58,968 nt of DNA from an uncultured Solirubrobacterales bacterium (GCA_903821395.1 CAIJLJ010000037.1:1-58968); one strand, 5' to 3'. Positions 16,139 through 25,613 are shown, counted from the first letter of the stretch. Notes: a model not told the origin generated them from the letters alone. Numbers and translations: made by a program.

Positions 16139-17463
16139 ATGAACGTTGGGATGCAGCCGCGGTCGCTGGCCATGCCGGCGGGCGCCTCGTTACCGGTGAT
16201 CCCGCTTTAGCAGGGCCTAGCTCGGTCACAATTGACTCGCGTGACGCTGCGCCCGGCGCGCTTTTCGTTGGGCTTGCCGGCTCGCAGCAGGACGGCGGAG
16301 CCTTCGCTGGCGACGCGCTGGCTGCCGGTGCCTGGGGCGTAATCGTCGGAGAGGGCCACGCAGCGGAACTAGCCGCCACGGCCGATGGGGTCGTAGTCGC
16401 GGTAGACGATCCGCTCCGAGCGCTCGCCGATCTCGCGCGGGCTTGGCGACGGGAGCTCGGCTGCGCTGTGATCGCGATCACTGGCTCGACCGGAAAGACG
16501 TCAACAAAGGACATCATCGCTGGCATGCTCGCTCCGTCGCGGAGGACTGCAGCGACGGTGGAGAATTTCAATACTGAGATTGGAGTTCCGCTCACGATTC
16601 TCGCCGCCCCGGATGACACTGAGGTGCTGGTAGTAGAGATGGCGATGCGCGGTGAGGGTCAGATCGCTGAGCTGACGCGGATCGCCGAGCCCGATGTCGG
16701 GGTGATCGTCAACGTTGGCCCAGTACACCTCGAGCTGCTGGGAACGGTTGAAGCGATTGCGGCGGCGAAAGCCGAATTGGTGGCAGGGTTGGGCCCCGAT
16801 GCGGTCGCCGTGATGCCAGCCAACAGTCCCCTGCTTGAGCCCCACGTCCGCGGCGACATCCGTACGATCCGCTTCGGCCCGGGCGGTGAGCTGGAGCGAC
16901 TTCCAGAGTCGATCGAGCTGCCGTTTGCGTCGGCTCACATGCGCCTCAACGCGCTTGCCGCGCTGGCGGCTGTGCGCGCGCTTGGGGTCGAGCCGAGCGG
17001 CGTTGTCGAGGTCAAACTTTCAAAACTGCGGGGCCAACGCCTGCTCTTAGAGAACAATGTCGTAGTTATCAACGACTGTTACAACGCAAACCCGATGTCG
17101 ATGCGCGCTGCGCTGGACGATCTTGCCGACTCGGCCGCCGGTCGAAAGGTCGCAGTGTTAGGCGACATGCGCGAGCTCGGGCCCGATCAGCGGCGGTTCC
17201 ACGCGGAGCTGGGCGCGCACGTGCGGGAGGTTGGCGTAGACGTTCTCGTGACGGTCGGCGAGTTGGCCCGCGACGCCGGCCCTCCATTCGGCGGCGAGAA
17301 TCTTCACTCGATGGAGAGCGCTCGGCAGGCCGCAGAACAGATCGCTTCGATAGTCGAGCCAGGCGACACGGTGCTAATCAAGGGCTCACGTGGCATCGGG
17401 TTGGAGGTCGTCGCTGCGGCGCTATGCGAGGCGCTGCCGCCGGCTGCCGGGGGAGGCAGCTGA
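16135..17463 (+). CDS. murF: UDP-MurNAc-tripeptide--D-Ala-D-Ala ligase MurF
   Basis: 442 residues. Adds the D-Ala-D-Ala dipeptide, the last cytoplasmic step of the UDP-MurNAc-pentapeptide. The N-terminal Mur ligase domain (VTIDSRDAAPGALFVGL), ATP site GSTGKTSTKD, central motif NVGPVHLELLG and the C-terminal NDCYNANPMSM / AVLGDMRELG blocks are all present. GTG 16135 overlaps the murE stop (GTGA), and the stop shares a base with the mraY ATG, so murE-murF-mraY are translationally coupled. Confidence 0.96.
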   Translation: MNERWDAAAVAGHAGGRLVTGDPALAGPSSVTIDSRDAAPGALFVGLAGSQQDGGAFAGDALAAGAWGVIVGEGHAAELAATADGVVVAVDDPLRALADLARAWRRELGCAVIAITGSTGKTSTKDIIAGMLAPSRRTAATVENFNTEIGVPLTILAAPDDTEVLVVEMAMRGEGQIAELTRIAEPDVGVIVNVGPVHLELLGTVEAIAAAKAELVAGLGPDAVAVMPANSPLLEPHVRGDIRTIRFGPGGELERLPESIELPFASAHMRLNALAALAAVRALGVEPSGVVEVKLSKLRGQRLLLENNVVVINDCYNANPMSMRAALDDLADSAAGRKVAVLGDMRELGPDQRRFHAELGAHVREVGVDVLVTVGELARDAGPPFGGENLHSMESARQAAEQIASIVEPGDTVLIKGSRGIGLEVVAAALCEALPPAAGGGS

Positions 17464-18431
17464 TGGGCGAGGTCCTGATTGGAGGTACCTGTGCGCTGCT
17501 GATCTGTGTCTTCGCTGCTCCAAGGCTTATCACTTACCTGCGCGGCCGCGAGTTCGGGCAGCAAATCCGCGAAGAAGGCCCCGCTGGTCACCACGCGAAG
17601 GCGGGGACGCCAACGATGGGCGGTGTCTTGATCTTCATCTCGATCGCCGTGCCGTTCCTCGTCTTGAGCGACTATGACTGGCGCGCAGTCGCCGTCTTCG
17701 TCACCGCGGTCGCTTGCGCACTGTTGGGGTTCGCTGACGACTACTCGAAGATTGTCCGGCGCCGCTCGCTCGGGCTCCGCGGGCGTACAAAGATGCTCGT
17801 GCTGCTGGTGATCTCGCTTGGGCTGTGGTGGGTGGCTACCCACAAAGCCGGACTCTCGACGACGATTCAGCTGCGCTTTGTCGACGTCAGTCTCGACCTC
17901 GGTTTCTTCTTCCCGATCTTCATCTTCCTTGTGATTGCTGGATCGACCAACGCCGTCAATCTCAGCGACGGGCTCGACGGGCTCGCGGCCGGCTGCGTCG
18001 CGATTGTGATGCTGGCGTACGTCGCAATCACTTTCATCACCACCGGTGACCGTGACCTAGCTTTGCTCAGCGGCTGCATTGTTGGAGCCTGCGTTGGATT
18101 CCTTTGGTTCAACGCGTTTCCGGCGACGATATTTATGGGTGACACCGGGTCGCTCGGGTTGGGCGGCGCGATCGGTGCGATGGCGGTAATGACCGACACG
18201 ATGCTGTTGCTCGTTCTGATCGGCGGCATCTTCGTGATCGAAGCGCTGAGCGTGATCATTCAGGTTGGCGCCTTCCAAAGCTTCCGTAAGCGCGTCTTCC
18301 TGATGGCGCCGATCCACCACCATTTCGAGATGCGCGGTTGGTCGGAGACGAAGATAATCCTGCGCTTTTGGATCATCGCCGCCGTCTGCTCAGCGATTGG
18401 GTTCACGCTCTACCAAGCCAACATCGTTTAA
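17463..18431 (+). CDS. mraY: Phospho-MurNAc-pentapeptide translocase MraY
   Basis: 322-residue polytopic membrane enzyme that transfers phospho-MurNAc-pentapeptide to undecaprenyl phosphate, making lipid I. About ten membrane helices. Signature blocks are GTPTMGGVLIF, the Mg-binding DDYSK, NAVNLSDGLDGLAAG, FMGDTGSLGLGG and the HHHFE cluster (APIHHHFEMRGWSE). ATG 17463 shares its A with the murF TGA. The longer frame to 17424 runs inside murF and is not needed. Confidence 0.96.
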   Translation: MGEVLIGGTCALLICVFAAPRLITYLRGREFGQQIREEGPAGHHAKAGTPTMGGVLIFISIAVPFLVLSDYDWRAVAVFVTAVACALLGFADDYSKIVRRRSLGLRGRTKMLVLLVISLGLWWVATHKAGLSTTIQLRFVDVSLDLGFFFPIFIFLVIAGSTNAVNLSDGLDGLAAGCVAIVMLAYVAITFITTGDRDLALLSGCIVGACVGFLWFNAFPATIFMGDTGSLGLGGAIGAMAVMTDTMLLLVLIGGIFVIEALSVIIQVGAFQSFRKRVFLMAPIHHHFEMRGWSETKIILRFWIIAAVCSAIGFTLYQANIV

Positions 18432-18440
18432 GCGGCGGCG

Positions 18441-18446
18441 TATCGT
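18441..18446 (+). promoter_or_regulatory. -10 hexamer TATCGT, internal dcw promoter for murD
   Basis: TATCGT ends 7 bases before the murD ATG at 18454, in the 22-base gap after mraY. No Shine-Dalgarno site is present, in keeping with a leaderless start. Confidence 0.5.
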
Positions 18447-18453
18447 TGGCGCA

Positions 18454-19803
18454 ATGGATGTAGAGATTCGACCGCCAATTCCGCCTGGGCCATGGCTCGT
18501 CGTCGGGCTTGAGCGCTCCGGCGCTGCCTGTGCCAGGGCACTCTGGAGTCGAGGTGAGCCTGTAATCGGCGTGGACAGCACAGAGCCCGCGCAGGCGCAA
18601 GCGCTGCGCCAAGAGGGAATTGAGATCGTCACGGCAACCGACGGGGTCGAGGAGCTAGGCCGTGCTCGCGCGGTCGTTCGCAGCCCTGGTGTTCCAAACG
18701 AAGCTGCGGTGCTAGTCGCTGCGCGCGCCGCAGGGATCCCGATCTATAGCGAACTCGAGCTGGGCTGGCGAATGCTGGAGTCCCCGTTCGTCGCGGTCAC
18801 CGGAACCAATGGCAAGACGACGACGGTTGAACTACTTGGCGAGATCTGGCGGGCCGCGGGCCAGCCGGTGGCAGTAGCTGGGAACGTCGGGACGGCGGTC
18901 AGCTCACTCGTTGGCCAGATCGGGCCGGAGACCACGGTGATCTGCGAGGCGAGCTCGTTTCAGCTCGAGAATTCGGTGGCTTTCGCTCCCGAAGCGGCGG
19001 TCTTCTTGAACATTGCGCCCGACCATCTTGATCGCCATGGCGACTTTGAGTCATACCGCCTCGCGAAGCTAAATCTTTTTGCGTTTCAAGGGCCCGATGA
19101 GGTCGCGATTGGGCCGCCTTCGCTGCTCGAGCAGGCCGGTGGTGGAGCGCGGCGCATCAGCGTCACTAGCGATGCTGCCGTCAGCGCCGATCTCGAGCTG
19201 CGCGACGGGCTTATCTGTTGGCAGGGAACGGCACTGATGCCCGCTGGCGAGGTACGGCTCCGAGGTGCGCACAATCTCGATAACGCCCTCAGTGCGGCGG
19301 CCGCCGCGCTAAGCAGCGGGATCGACGCAAAGGCAGTGGTCACCACACTTCGCAAGTTCACGGGGGTTGAGCATCGCCTCGAAGAGCTCGGCGTGAGCGG
19401 GGGAGTGCTTTGGGTAAATGACTCGAAGGCGACCAACGTCGCTTCGGCCGTAGTCGCACTCGCCGCCTTCGACCAGCCCGTCGTCCTGATCGCGGGAGGT
19501 CAGGCAAAAGGCCAAGAGTTCTCGGCACTCTGCGAGGCTGCGGCAGCGAGTGTGCGTGCCGCGTTTCTGATCGGGAGCGACGCCGATCAGATTGCATCAG
19601 CCTTCGACGGGGAGGTCGAATACAGCCGCTGCGCGAACCTCGAGGAGGCCATCAGCTCGGCAAACGCGGCCGCGCTGGAGGGCGACGTCGTACTACTTTC
19701 ACCAGCGTGCGCCAGCTTCGATCAGTTCCCGGGGGGCTTTGAGCAAAGAGGCGCCGAATTTCGGCGGATTGTTCAGTCTTTACCGGGCTTTTTGAGCGCT
19801 TAG
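18454..19803 (+). CDS. murD: UDP-MurNAc-L-Ala--D-Glu ligase MurD
   Basis: 449 residues. Adds D-glutamate to UDP-MurNAc-L-Ala. N-terminal Rossmann-like domain (WLVVGLERSGAACARAL), ATP site GTNGKTTTVELL, the ICEASSFQLE block, NIAPDHLDRHG, and the C-terminal NDSKATN and LLSPACASFDQF motifs are all intact. The frame extends 19 codons upstream into mraY, but ATG 18454 follows a TATCGT hexamer by 7 bases and gives the expected N-terminus. Confidence 0.96.
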   Translation: MDVEIRPPIPPGPWLVVGLERSGAACARALWSRGEPVIGVDSTEPAQAQALRQEGIEIVTATDGVEELGRARAVVRSPGVPNEAAVLVAARAAGIPIYSELELGWRMLESPFVAVTGTNGKTTTVELLGEIWRAAGQPVAVAGNVGTAVSSLVGQIGPETTVICEASSFQLENSVAFAPEAAVFLNIAPDHLDRHGDFESYRLAKLNLFAFQGPDEVAIGPPSLLEQAGGGARRISVTSDAAVSADLELRDGLICWQGTALMPAGEVRLRGAHNLDNALSAAAAALSSGIDAKAVVTTLRKFTGVEHRLEELGVSGGVLWVNDSKATNVASAVVALAAFDQPVVLIAGGQAKGQEFSALCEAAAASVRAAFLIGSDADQIASAFDGEVEYSRCANLEEAISSANAAALEGDVVLLSPACASFDQFPGGFEQRGAEFRRIVQSLPGFLSA

Positions 19804-19849
19804 AATTTCCGAGAAGGAGTTTCCGCTTTAGGGCCGAAGAAGAGTCAGA

Positions 19850-21133
19850 ATGGCCCGAGCGAGCGCAGCTACGCAGAATCCGCCCGCTGCTCGTGCAACT
19901 CCACGTGCGCGCTCGATCGAAGAGGATGTCCTGCTCACGGCCGTCTTCTGCCTCGTCGCATTCGGCGCGGTGATGGTCTACAGCGCTTCGTCGGCGACCG
20001 CCGTGATTGCCGGCAACGGCGACGGCACCGGTCTGCTTGTCCGTTATCTGATCTTCGCGGCGGTTGGCTTCGTCGGCCTCAGCGCGGCAATTCGCTTTCC
20101 ACTGGCGAAGCTGATTCAGCTCACCGGGCCGCTACTCGGCGCTTCGTTCGTTCTGCTCGTCGCTGTGAAGCTTCCCGGCATCGGTGTTTCCGTCAACGGC
20201 GCCCAGCGCTGGATCGGATTCGGCGTAGTTCAGTTCCAGCCGAGCGAGCTAGCGAAGCTCGCGCTCGTGCTTTACACCGCGCGCTTTCTCGCCGAGCGAC
20301 CTCGCGGTTTCAAGCGTTCAGGTGAGCTGCTCCCGCTGGCGCTAATCGTTGGCGGAGCGATGTTGCTCGTCGTCACGCAGCCTGACCTCGGCACCGCCCT
20401 CGTCGTTGCGTTCACCTGCGCAGCGATGCTTGTGGCGAGCGGTATACCGCTGCGCTGGCTAGCTGGGTATGCAGGAGTTGGCTCCGTTCTCGTTCTGCTC
20501 TACTCGATGAGCGCCCCTTACCGGCGTGCACGACTGACCTCGTTCCTTGACCCCTGGCACCACGCCAGCAGCACTGGCTTTCAGGCCGTGCAGGGGCAGA
20601 TTGCAATCGGTTCGGGCGGCGTCTTTGGCCGGGGACTAGGTCAATCGGTGCAGAAGATCTTCTACCTACCCGAAGCTCATACCGACTTCATCCTGGCGAT
20701 CATCGGCGAGGAGTTGGGCATCATCGGTCTCTTCGGGCTGTTGGTGCTTTACGCAGCTGTCGCTTGGGCCGGTCTTCGCATAGCGCAGTCGGCAACTGGT
20801 CGCTACGCGAAGCTGTTGGCCGCCGGCGTCACATCACTAATCCTTTGCCAAGCACTGCTCAACCTGTTTGCGGTGCTAGGTATCGCGCCTCTGACCGGAG
20901 TGCCGCTTCCATTCCTCTCCTACGGGTCGACCAGCCTTGTGACATTGCTGATCGCCGTTGGATTGCTGCTGAACATCGCCCGAGGTGGCTGCGTGAAGGC
21001 GCAGAAGACCTCCGACGAGCCCGATGCGCGACGATCTGAGGATCAGTATGCCGACGACCTACCTGATCGCAGCCGGCGGGACCGCCGGCCACGTAGTGCC
21101 AGCACTCGCAGTCGCCGACGCGCTGCGCACTGA
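19850..21133 (+). CDS. ftsW: SEDS-family peptidoglycan glycosyltransferase FtsW
   Basis: 427 residues, about ten membrane helices. Polymerises lipid II at the septum with FtsI. Family blocks: VMVYSASSATA, GAQRWIGFGVVQFQPSELAKLALVLY, TQPDLGTALV, GGVFGRGLGQSVQKIFYLPEAHTDFI (key Glu/His/Asp of the SEDS loop) and PLPFLSYGSTSLV. The first 23 residues are a polar cytoplasmic tail. The last 37 or so are very basic (RRDRRPRSASTRSRRR) and come from the second frame of murG, which it overlaps by 86 bases. An original stop near the end of the last helix may have been lost. Confidence 0.95.
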   Translation: MARASAATQNPPAARATPRARSIEEDVLLTAVFCLVAFGAVMVYSASSATAVIAGNGDGTGLLVRYLIFAAVGFVGLSAAIRFPLAKLIQLTGPLLGASFVLLVAVKLPGIGVSVNGAQRWIGFGVVQFQPSELAKLALVLYTARFLAERPRGFKRSGELLPLALIVGGAMLLVVTQPDLGTALVVAFTCAAMLVASGIPLRWLAGYAGVGSVLVLLYSMSAPYRRARLTSFLDPWHHASSTGFQAVQGQIAIGSGGVFGRGLGQSVQKIFYLPEAHTDFILAIIGEELGIIGLFGLLVLYAAVAWAGLRIAQSATGRYAKLLAAGVTSLILCQALLNLFAVLGIAPLTGVPLPFLSYGSTSLVTLLIAVGLLLNIARGGCVKAQKTSDEPDARRSEDQYADDLPDRSRRDRRPRSASTRSRRRAAH

Positions 21134-22109
21134 CGGCGCGCGCGTAATTTTTGTTGGCGGTGACCGCGCCGAAGCCGATCTGGTGCCGCGCGCGGGCTAC
21201 GAGTTTCAGCAGCTGTCGCTAGAAGGGCTCGACCGACGCAACCCACTGCGCGCTCTGCGAGCCATTGCGAAGTCGTTTGCGGCGACGGTTGCGGCGTGGA
21301 AGCTGATTGGACGGCTGCGTCCAGCCGCCGTCCTCGGCGGCGGCGGCTACGTAGCTGGCCCCGTCGGTGCCGCTGCAGTACTGAGGCGCGTGCCGTTGGT
21401 CCTTACTGAGGCCGATTCACACTTTGGCTTGACCAATCGTCTGCTGGCGCGATTTGCTCGCCGTGTCTGTCTCGCATTCCCAATCGAAGGGCTGAGCGGA
21501 GCGCGGTATTTAGTTACCGGCCGCCCAATCCCTCCGCCATCGACCGATCGTGACGCTGCGCGCGCCCGCTTTGGCCTGGGCGCTAGCGACAGCGTAATTG
21601 TCGTCGTTGGTGGTTCTCTTGGTGCGCGTTCGATCAACCAAGCCGCGATCGAGGCGTTCGCCGCGCGGCCACAGCTGCACGTGCTTCACGCCGCTGGCGA
21701 GCGAGATCTTGAGAGCTTGGACCAGGTACCGCGTGGTTCGAGCTACCAGCTATTCGGGTTCCTCGATTCGTTCGCCGAAGCTCTACTGGCGGCCGATCTG
21801 GTTGTTTCACGATCCGGCGGGTCGGTCTTCGAGATCGCGGCGGCCGGTCGGCCAGCGATCCTCGTCCCGTACCCGCACGCAGCGGCCGATCATCAAGCCG
21901 GGAACGCGCGCTGGATGGAGCAGGCGGGGGCTGCTGTCGTGATTCCAGACGAGCAGCTGACGGCTGAGCGGCTCTCGAGCGAAGTAGACCGTCTTCTAGG
22001 CGACAGCACTCGTCTGGCCGCGATGGCGGCCGCATCGGCATCGATAGCGAAGCCTGACGCCACTCTTGCGGTTGCCGCTGAGCTTCGCGCGGCTGGGGGA
22101 GCTAGATGA
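21048..22109 (+). CDS. murG: Lipid II-forming N-acetylglucosamine transferase MurG
   Basis: 353-residue GT28 enzyme at the inner membrane face. Adds GlcNAc to lipid I. The N-terminal lipid-facing loop AAGGTAGHVVPALAVA, GGGGYVAGPVGAAA, the C-terminal VVVGGSLGARSINQA, and the UDP-binding SRSGGSVFEIAAAGRPAILVPYPHAAADHQ are present. ATG 21048 is preferred: a GAGG lies a few bases upstream and the family N-terminus begins here; ATG 21024 is an in-frame alternative. The stop overlaps the murC ATG by four bases. Confidence 0.95.
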   Translation: MPTTYLIAAGGTAGHVVPALAVADALRTDGARVIFVGGDRAEADLVPRAGYEFQQLSLEGLDRRNPLRALRAIAKSFAATVAAWKLIGRLRPAAVLGGGGYVAGPVGAAAVLRRVPLVLTEADSHFGLTNRLLARFARRVCLAFPIEGLSGARYLVTGRPIPPPSTDRDAARARFGLGASDSVIVVVGGSLGARSINQAAIEAFAARPQLHVLHAAGERDLESLDQVPRGSSYQLFGFLDSFAEALLAADLVVSRSGGSVFEIAAAGRPAILVPYPHAAADHQAGNARWMEQAGAAVVIPDEQLTAERLSSEVDRLLGDSTRLAAMAAASASIAKPDATLAVAAELRAAGGAR

Positions 22110-23449
22110 GCGGCGCGTCGGACTGGAGCGACCGCCAGCTGCACTTCGTCGGAATCGGCGGAGCCGGGATGAGTGGCTGGGCGACGGTGGCCGCGGAGCT
22201 CGGCGCATCGGTCTCGGGTAGCGATGCGAACGACTCAGCGGTGCTGGAGGCGCTCGCTTCGAGGGGCATCGCGGTCGCGAGCGGGCACGACGCGGCAAAC
22301 CTTCCAGCAGGTTCCGGTCTAGAGGTCGTCAGATCGAGCGCGATCGCCGATGGCAACGTTGAACTGGTCGCCGCCCGGGAGCGTGGCCTTCGTGTGATGG
22401 AACGGGCTGAGCTGTTAGACGAGCTAACTGCGTTGCGGTCGACGATCGCAGTCGCTGGCGCGCACGGAAAGACAACAACGACCAGCATGGCAGCGCAGAT
22501 TTTGATCGAGTGCGGGCGCGACCCCGGCTATCTAATTGGCGGCGAGCTCCGCAGTACCGGTCGTAATGCAGCGTGGGGCAGTGGCGATTGGTTGATAGTC
22601 GAAGCCGACGAGTCTGACCGCTCGATGCTGTCGATCAACGCCGACGTTGCCGTGGTCACGAACATCGAGCTTGACCACCACGCCAACTACGGCTCACTCT
22701 CCGAACTTCGAGAAGTATTTCGCGAGTTTCTAAGCAAGCCGGAGCAGGTCGTAATCCCAGACGCGGCTGAGATCTTGGAGCTGCGGGGAGGACTGCCTGC
22801 CATCGCATTCAAGGTTGATTCGCTCGAGCTGTTGCCGGGCGGGTCGAAGTTCCAATGGCGCGGTGAGCAAGTTCAGCTGCGTGTGCCCGGGGCTCACAAC
22901 GCCGCCAACGCAGTTGCGGCGCTTGAGGCCGCGTTATTAGCTGGCGTTGAGCCCGCAGAGGCGGCAGCAGCGATTGGCTCATTCACAGGCGCTGGGCGCC
23001 GCTTTGAGCTGCTGGGAAAAACCAGCTCGGGAGCGGTGGTCATTGACGACTACGCCCATCATCCCACTGAGGTGGCAGCGACGATTGCGGCGGCTCGGAC
23101 GCTCGAGCCGGAGCGTCTCGTCGCGGTCTTTCAGCCTCACCTGTTCTCGCGCACCGAACGGCTCGCAGGCGAGTTTGGCCGCGCGCTAGCCGAGGCGGAT
23201 CTGATCTGTGTGGTCGATATCTACGAGGCCCGGGAGCGAGCGGAAGACTTCCCAGGGGTTGACGGGCGCTTGATCGCCGCCGCCGCCGCTGACGCCGCCA
23301 ACGGGCGCGAGGTGCTCTGGCTGCCCGGTCTAGCGCTCGCCCGAGAGCAGCTTGGCACTCGTCTTCGGCGCGGCGACGTCTGTCTAGTTCTTGGCGCGGG
23401 CGACGTCCGCAGTCTCGGCGAAGATCTCGCTGTTGAGCCGAGCAGCTGA
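22106..23449 (+). CDS. murC: UDP-MurNAc--L-alanine ligase MurC
   Basis: 447 residues. First amino-acid-adding step of the peptidoglycan pathway. N-terminal HFVGIGGAGMSGWA, ATP site GAHGKTTTTSM, the EADESDRSML block, TNIELDHHANY, the DDYAHHPTEV motif and FQPHLFSRTE identify MurC rather than Mpl. The order murD-ftsW-murG-murC-ftsQ-ftsZ is typical of actinobacteria. ATG overlaps the murG stop. No murB or ddl follows. Confidence 0.96.
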   Translation: MSGASDWSDRQLHFVGIGGAGMSGWATVAAELGASVSGSDANDSAVLEALASRGIAVASGHDAANLPAGSGLEVVRSSAIADGNVELVAARERGLRVMERAELLDELTALRSTIAVAGAHGKTTTTSMAAQILIECGRDPGYLIGGELRSTGRNAAWGSGDWLIVEADESDRSMLSINADVAVVTNIELDHHANYGSLSELREVFREFLSKPEQVVIPDAAEILELRGGLPAIAFKVDSLELLPGGSKFQWRGEQVQLRVPGAHNAANAVAALEAALLAGVEPAEAAAAIGSFTGAGRRFELLGKTSSGAVVIDDYAHHPTEVAATIAAARTLEPERLVAVFQPHLFSRTERLAGEFGRALAEADLICVVDIYEARERAEDFPGVDGRLIAAAAADAANGREVLWLPGLALAREQLGTRLRRGDVCLVLGAGDVRSLGEDLAVEPSS

Positions 23450-23489
23450 GAATGAAGGAGAGCACCGCTCACGCGCGAAGAGAGGCTTG

Positions 23490-24305
23490 ATGCCCAGCTG
23501 GCCGAACGCGCTCCCACGCGGCCCCCGTTTCACCGCGATCGCGCGGCCGAGGCACCTGCCGCGATTTCGCAGGCCGTCGTTAACTCTGATCGTCGCGCTG
23601 CTCGTGACAGCGGCGCTTCTTAGTGGCGGGTGGGTCTGGCTTAGGGATTCTTCGCTGGTGGCCGTTCAAAATGTGGCCGTCAGCGGCGCTACTGGGCTAG
23701 GAGCGCCCGCTGTCCGCTCAGCGCTCACCGGCACAGCTCAGCAGATGACAACGCTCCACGTCGACCGCGCTGCCTTGGACGACGCCGTCGCCCGGTTCCC
23801 GCTGGTTAAGAGCCTGACGGTCACAACGAAGTTCCCGCACGGTATGACGATTGAAGTCCACGAACGCCAGCCTGTTGCGGCCTTGACCGCACCGGGCGGC
23901 ACCGTCGCAGTCGCCTCCGACGGGGTAATTCTCTCCGGCATTCCGACATCAGGCCTACCTGCCGTGTCGGCGACCAGTCTGGTCTCGGGGCCACGCGTCG
24001 TCGATCCAACAATGGCCTCTGAGGTCGCACTTTTGGCGCTCGCTCCGAAGGAGATCTTCACTCGCATCGCCGGTGTGAGTTCGGCTGCCGACGGGCTAAC
24101 AGTGACTTTGCGATCGGGCCCCCTGTTGCGCTTCGGCGACGGCGAGCGTCTAAGGGCAAAGTGGGTGGCCGCTAACCGCGTCTTGGCCGACCCGCAGGCC
24201 GCTGGTGCTGGATACATCGACGTGTCAATTCCGGAGCGGCCAGCTTCGGGGCCACTCGCGGCTGCATCTTCGGCTGCAGATCCAAGCCAAACTGCGACAC
24301 AGTGA
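23490..24305 (+). CDS. ftsQ: Cell division protein FtsQ
   Basis: 271 residues, bitopic. A basic, Pro-rich cytoplasmic tail (1-30) is followed by a membrane helix (SLTLIVALLVTAALLSGGWVWL), then the POTRA domain (VAVQNVAVSGATGLGAPAVRSAL ... FPLVKSLTVTTKFPHGMTIEVHERQPVAAL) and the FtsQ beta domain, ending in a polar tail. FtsQ recruits FtsL and FtsB and holds the divisome inactive until septation. ATG 23490 has AGAGG about five bases upstream; the frame extending back into murC is not needed. Confidence 0.92.
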   Translation: MPSWPNALPRGPRFTAIARPRHLPRFRRPSLTLIVALLVTAALLSGGWVWLRDSSLVAVQNVAVSGATGLGAPAVRSALTGTAQQMTTLHVDRAALDDAVARFPLVKSLTVTTKFPHGMTIEVHERQPVAALTAPGGTVAVASDGVILSGIPTSGLPAVSATSLVSGPRVVDPTMASEVALLALAPKEIFTRIAGVSSAADGLTVTLRSGPLLRFGDGERLRAKWVAANRVLADPQAAGAGYIDVSIPERPASGPLAAASSAADPSQTATQ

Positions 24306-24508
24306 CAAAGGCGACTCTAAAGTAGAAGGTAAGGGTTATTTAGCACAGAAGTCTAAACCCAAGGTTTAGGGATTTACGCTGCAATCGGGCTTGCTTCTCT
24401 AGACTGTCGTTGACAAGGGCCTCTTTCACTGCCACCGTTGCGTTCGTTCGTTGGCAGAAATTGACGCCGAGAACAGTGAAACGATCAGACGAGGGTCGGA
24501 CAGGATCT
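24306..24508 (+). promoter_or_regulatory. ftsQ-ftsZ intergenic region, likely ftsZ promoter
   Basis: 203 bases without a gene, unusual in this packed cluster. Besides the half-site cluster it holds TAGACT (24400-24405) as a possible -10 and a consensus TTGACA (24410-24415) without a convincing -10 at 17 bases. A separate ftsZ promoter is likely here, but its exact position is not resolved. Confidence 0.4.
24317..24369. promoter_or_regulatory. CTAAA/TTTAG half-site cluster in the ftsQ-ftsZ spacer
   Basis: Two inverted pairs: CTAAA (24317-24321) with TTTAG (24339-24343), and CTAAACC (24353-24359) with GGTTTAG (24363-24369) around a CAA loop. The region is more AT-rich than its surroundings. 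It lies 140-190 bases before ftsZ and looks like an operator. A T-poor flank argues against a terminator. Confidence 0.4.
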
Positions 24509-25600
24509 ATGACTGACTATCAAGCCGGTAGCTATCTCGCAGTAATCAAAGTCGTCGGAGTCGGCGGCGGAGGAACTAACGCGGTCAACCGGATGGTTGA
24601 CGCTGGCCTGCGAGGTGTCGAGTTCATCGCCACCAACACCGACTCGCAAGCGCTCGACGCTTGCGATGCCGATATCAAGCTGAACATCGGCCACGAACTG
24701 ACGCGCGGCCTTGGCGCCGGCGCAGACCCTCAAGTCGGCTTCGGCGCTGCAGCTGAATCCCGCGACGACATCAAAGAGGCGCTCAAGGGCGCCGACATGG
24801 TCTTCGTAACCGCTGGCGAAGGCGGTGGCACTGGAACCGGCGCGGCCCCGGTCATCGCAGAGATCGCCAAGGCTGAAATCGGCGCGCTGACCGTTGGAGT
24901 CGTAACGCGGCCATTTGAGTTCGAAGGTGCGCAGCGGATGCGCGCAGCCGACGAAGGCATCGCCCGCCTGCGTGAGGTAGTCGACACGCTGATCGTCATT
25001 CCGAACGAGCGCCTGCTCGCCACGGTTGAGAAGCGCACAACGGTTCTCGAGGCTTTCCGCGAGGCCGACAACGTGCTTCGCCAAGGTGTTCAAGGGATCA
25101 CAGACCTAATCACGATCCCTGGCCTGATCAACCTCGACTTCGCCGACGTGCGCACCGTCATGTCCGACGCTGGCTCAGCGATGATGGGGATCGGTGCCTC
25201 GACCGGTGAGTCGCGTGCCGTCGATGCCGCCAAGGCCGCGATCGAGAGCCCGCTGCTAGAGGACACGATTGAGGGCGCAACCGGGATCCTGCTCAACATC
25301 ACTGGCGGCAGCGAGCTCGGCCTCTTCGAGGTCAACGATGCTGCAGAGATTGTCCACACCGCAGCTGACAAGAACGCAAACATCATCTTCGGAGCAGTCC
25401 TTGACGAGTCGATGGGCGACGAGGTTCGCGTAACGGTGATCGCGACCGGCTTCGACCAGGCGTCTGGCCGTAGCCGTCCGCGCGCTGCACGGGCTGAAAC
25501 GAGCGATCGTGCGCCGCGCCGTGATCGTGCGCCCCGTCCGGTGTCGTCTGAGCTGAAGGTCAGCGATGACGATCTCGACATCCCGTCATTCTTGAAGTAG
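24509..25600 (+). CDS. ftsZ: Cell division tubulin homologue FtsZ
   Basis: 363 residues. GTPase that polymerises into the Z ring. N-terminal [17 protein letters not shown], tubulin signature [10 protein letters not shown] (106-115), T7 loop region [11 protein letters not shown] with the catalytic Asp, and a C-terminal peptide [11 protein letters not shown] that binds partner proteins. A short Arg/Pro/Ala-rich linker precedes it. ATG 24509 is chosen because upstream in-frame codons are not FtsZ-like. ftsA and sepF are not next to it; gcvH follows after 13 bases. Confidence 0.97.
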   Translation: MTDYQAGSYLAVIKVVGVGGGGTNAVNRMVDAGLRGVEFIATNTDSQALDACDADIKLNIGHELTRGLGAGADPQVGFGAAAESRDDIKEALKGADMVFVTAGEGGGTGTGAAPVIAEIAKAEIGALTVGVVTRPFEFEGAQRMRAADEGIARLREVVDTLIVIPNERLLATVEKRTTVLEAFREADNVLRQGVQGITDLITIPGLINLDFADVRTVMSDAGSAMMGIGASTGESRAVDAAKAAIESPLLEDTIEGATGILLNITGGSELGLFEVNDAAEIVHTAADKNANIIFGAVLDESMGDEVRVTVIATGFDQASGRSRPRAARAETSDRAPRRDRAPRPVSSELKVSDDDLDIPSFLK

Positions 25601-25613
25601 CGTCGGGCGGCGG

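Noticed and set aside
24400-24440. Consensus TTGACA (24410) as the ftsZ -35 box
   Set aside because: No acceptable -10 hexamer is found 16-18 bases downstream, so it is noted only as a possible element.
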